Shown here piece by piece: positions 63,815 to 64,000 of a stretch of 64,000 nt of DNA. The stretch spans positions 2,694,501 through 2,758,500 of the forward strand of contig NZ_CP045354.1 in the NCBI RefSeq assembly GCF_009363435.1, in the 5' to 3' direction. The translations under genes and the position numbers were made by a program. This DNA is from Labrenzia sp. THAF82 (GTDB lineage Bacteria; Pseudomonadota; Alphaproteobacteria; Rhizobiales; Stappiaceae). Each line of letters begins with the position of its first letter. Within the stretch, counting starts at the first letter, position 1. The notes under the pieces are model-generated. The model was not told the DNA's origin. It did no database searches and was given only the letters and a program-made list of their open reading frames with translations.

Positions 63815-64000
63815 ATGGTCACTCAACTGATCAATACGTGGACACGTGAGCCGCTTGAAGAAAGCGGCATGACAGCTGAACATACCTGGATCTGGCGGGA
63901 AATGATCTCTGCGATCGATGAGCAGGATCTAAGCGGGCAGAAGGTTCTGGACTTCGGCTGCAACCAGGGCGGTTTCTTGCGGCTGCTGTATGATCAACGG
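63815..64000 (+). CDS. SAM-dependent methyltransferase, 5' part only
   Basis: The first 62 codons of a gene cut by the window end, starting at the ATG at 63815. The glycine-rich SAM-binding motif VLDFGCNQGGFL is visible at residues 44-55, preceded by a short N-terminal helical region. Starts 10 bases after the pseudoazurin stop, so it is in the same operon. Substrate unknown. Confidence 0.8.
   Translation, partial: MVTQLINTWTREPLEESGMTAEHTWIWREMISAIDEQDLSGQKVLDFGCNQGGFLRLLYDQR

Noticed and set aside
1..64000. tRNA, rRNA, CRISPR and prophage signals
   Set aside because: No cloverleaf-like or rRNA segments, no regularly spaced direct DNA repeats and no phage gene block were seen on reading both strands.

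Overview
The window looks like a chromosomal segment of a marine-type alphaproteobacterium, most likely Hyphomicrobiales, and in my judgement close to Stappiaceae (Roseibium/Labrenzia). This rests on the purL / purQ / small membrane protein / purS / purC order, the neighbouring DUF1476 gene (F1F0-ATPase zeta subunit), a small-type PurL that needs PurS and PurQ, the CGFS glutaredoxin/BolA pair, DUF2336 and DUF1127 proteins, a fused indolepyruvate oxidoreductase and a periplasmic pseudoazurin. No rRNA, tRNA, CRISPR array, prophage or intact insertion sequence was found. The only mobile-element trace is a decayed IS5-type transposase fragment near 7.4 kb.

Layout. 0-7.3 kb: ttcA, a LysR regulator divergent from a beta-hydroxyacid dehydrogenase/aldehyde dehydrogenase pair, a Rid-family protein behind a riboswitch-like sequence, and an ArsR plus two-SRPBCC operon with a promoter/operator visible in the sequence. 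7.4-11.6 kb: the transposase remnant, a PAS protein beside a soluble chemoreceptor, and a DUF427/adenylate cyclase fusion. 11.6-13.9 kb (minus strand): a three-gene cluster made of an 81-residue peptide with four Ser-Met/Ile-Gly-Gly-Gly-x-Ala-Pro-Val repeats, a DUF6065-like protein and an MFS transporter. This is the best candidate for an undescribed system, a multi-core ribosomal-peptide pathway. 14-16.6 kb: a MarR regulator with a perfect operator, a membrane protein, grxD and bolA. 16.6-30.2 kb: the purine genes purL, purQ, purS, purC and purB, interspersed with a MocR/DUF1127 pair, a peroxiredoxin/AraC pair, DUF2164, DUF1476, an HpcH/HpaI aldolase, a hydrolase and a phosphoesterase. 30.3-36.6 kb: Nudix hydrolase, APC permease, rpe, DUF2259, a BASS-type transporter and a D-amino-acid-dehydrogenase-like enzyme. 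36.8-38.2 kb: a membrane-anchored LuxR-type protein between two PepSY paralogues. 38.4-45.6 kb: a LacI-controlled ABC importer with a tandem glycerophosphodiesterase. 46-57.3 kb: an ABC exporter, a GNAT protein, an Lrp regulator divergent from indolepyruvate oxidoreductase, DUF2336 and a large MscS channel. 57.4-64 kb: a secreted protein, two glycosyltransferases, and an iron-chelate-type ABC importer whose last gene overlaps a Tat-exported pseudoazurin, followed by a methyltransferase cut by the window end.

Functional links. The purine genes supply most of the steps from FGAR to AMP. The 38.4-45.6 kb operon reads as import of a sugar-like or glycerophosphodiester substrate, its hydrolysis, and local LacI control through a perfect 16-bp palindrome. 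Several local regulators (ArsR, MarR, MocR, LacI) have inverted repeats where their operators would be expected. Function assignments rest on motifs read by eye; no database search was possible.
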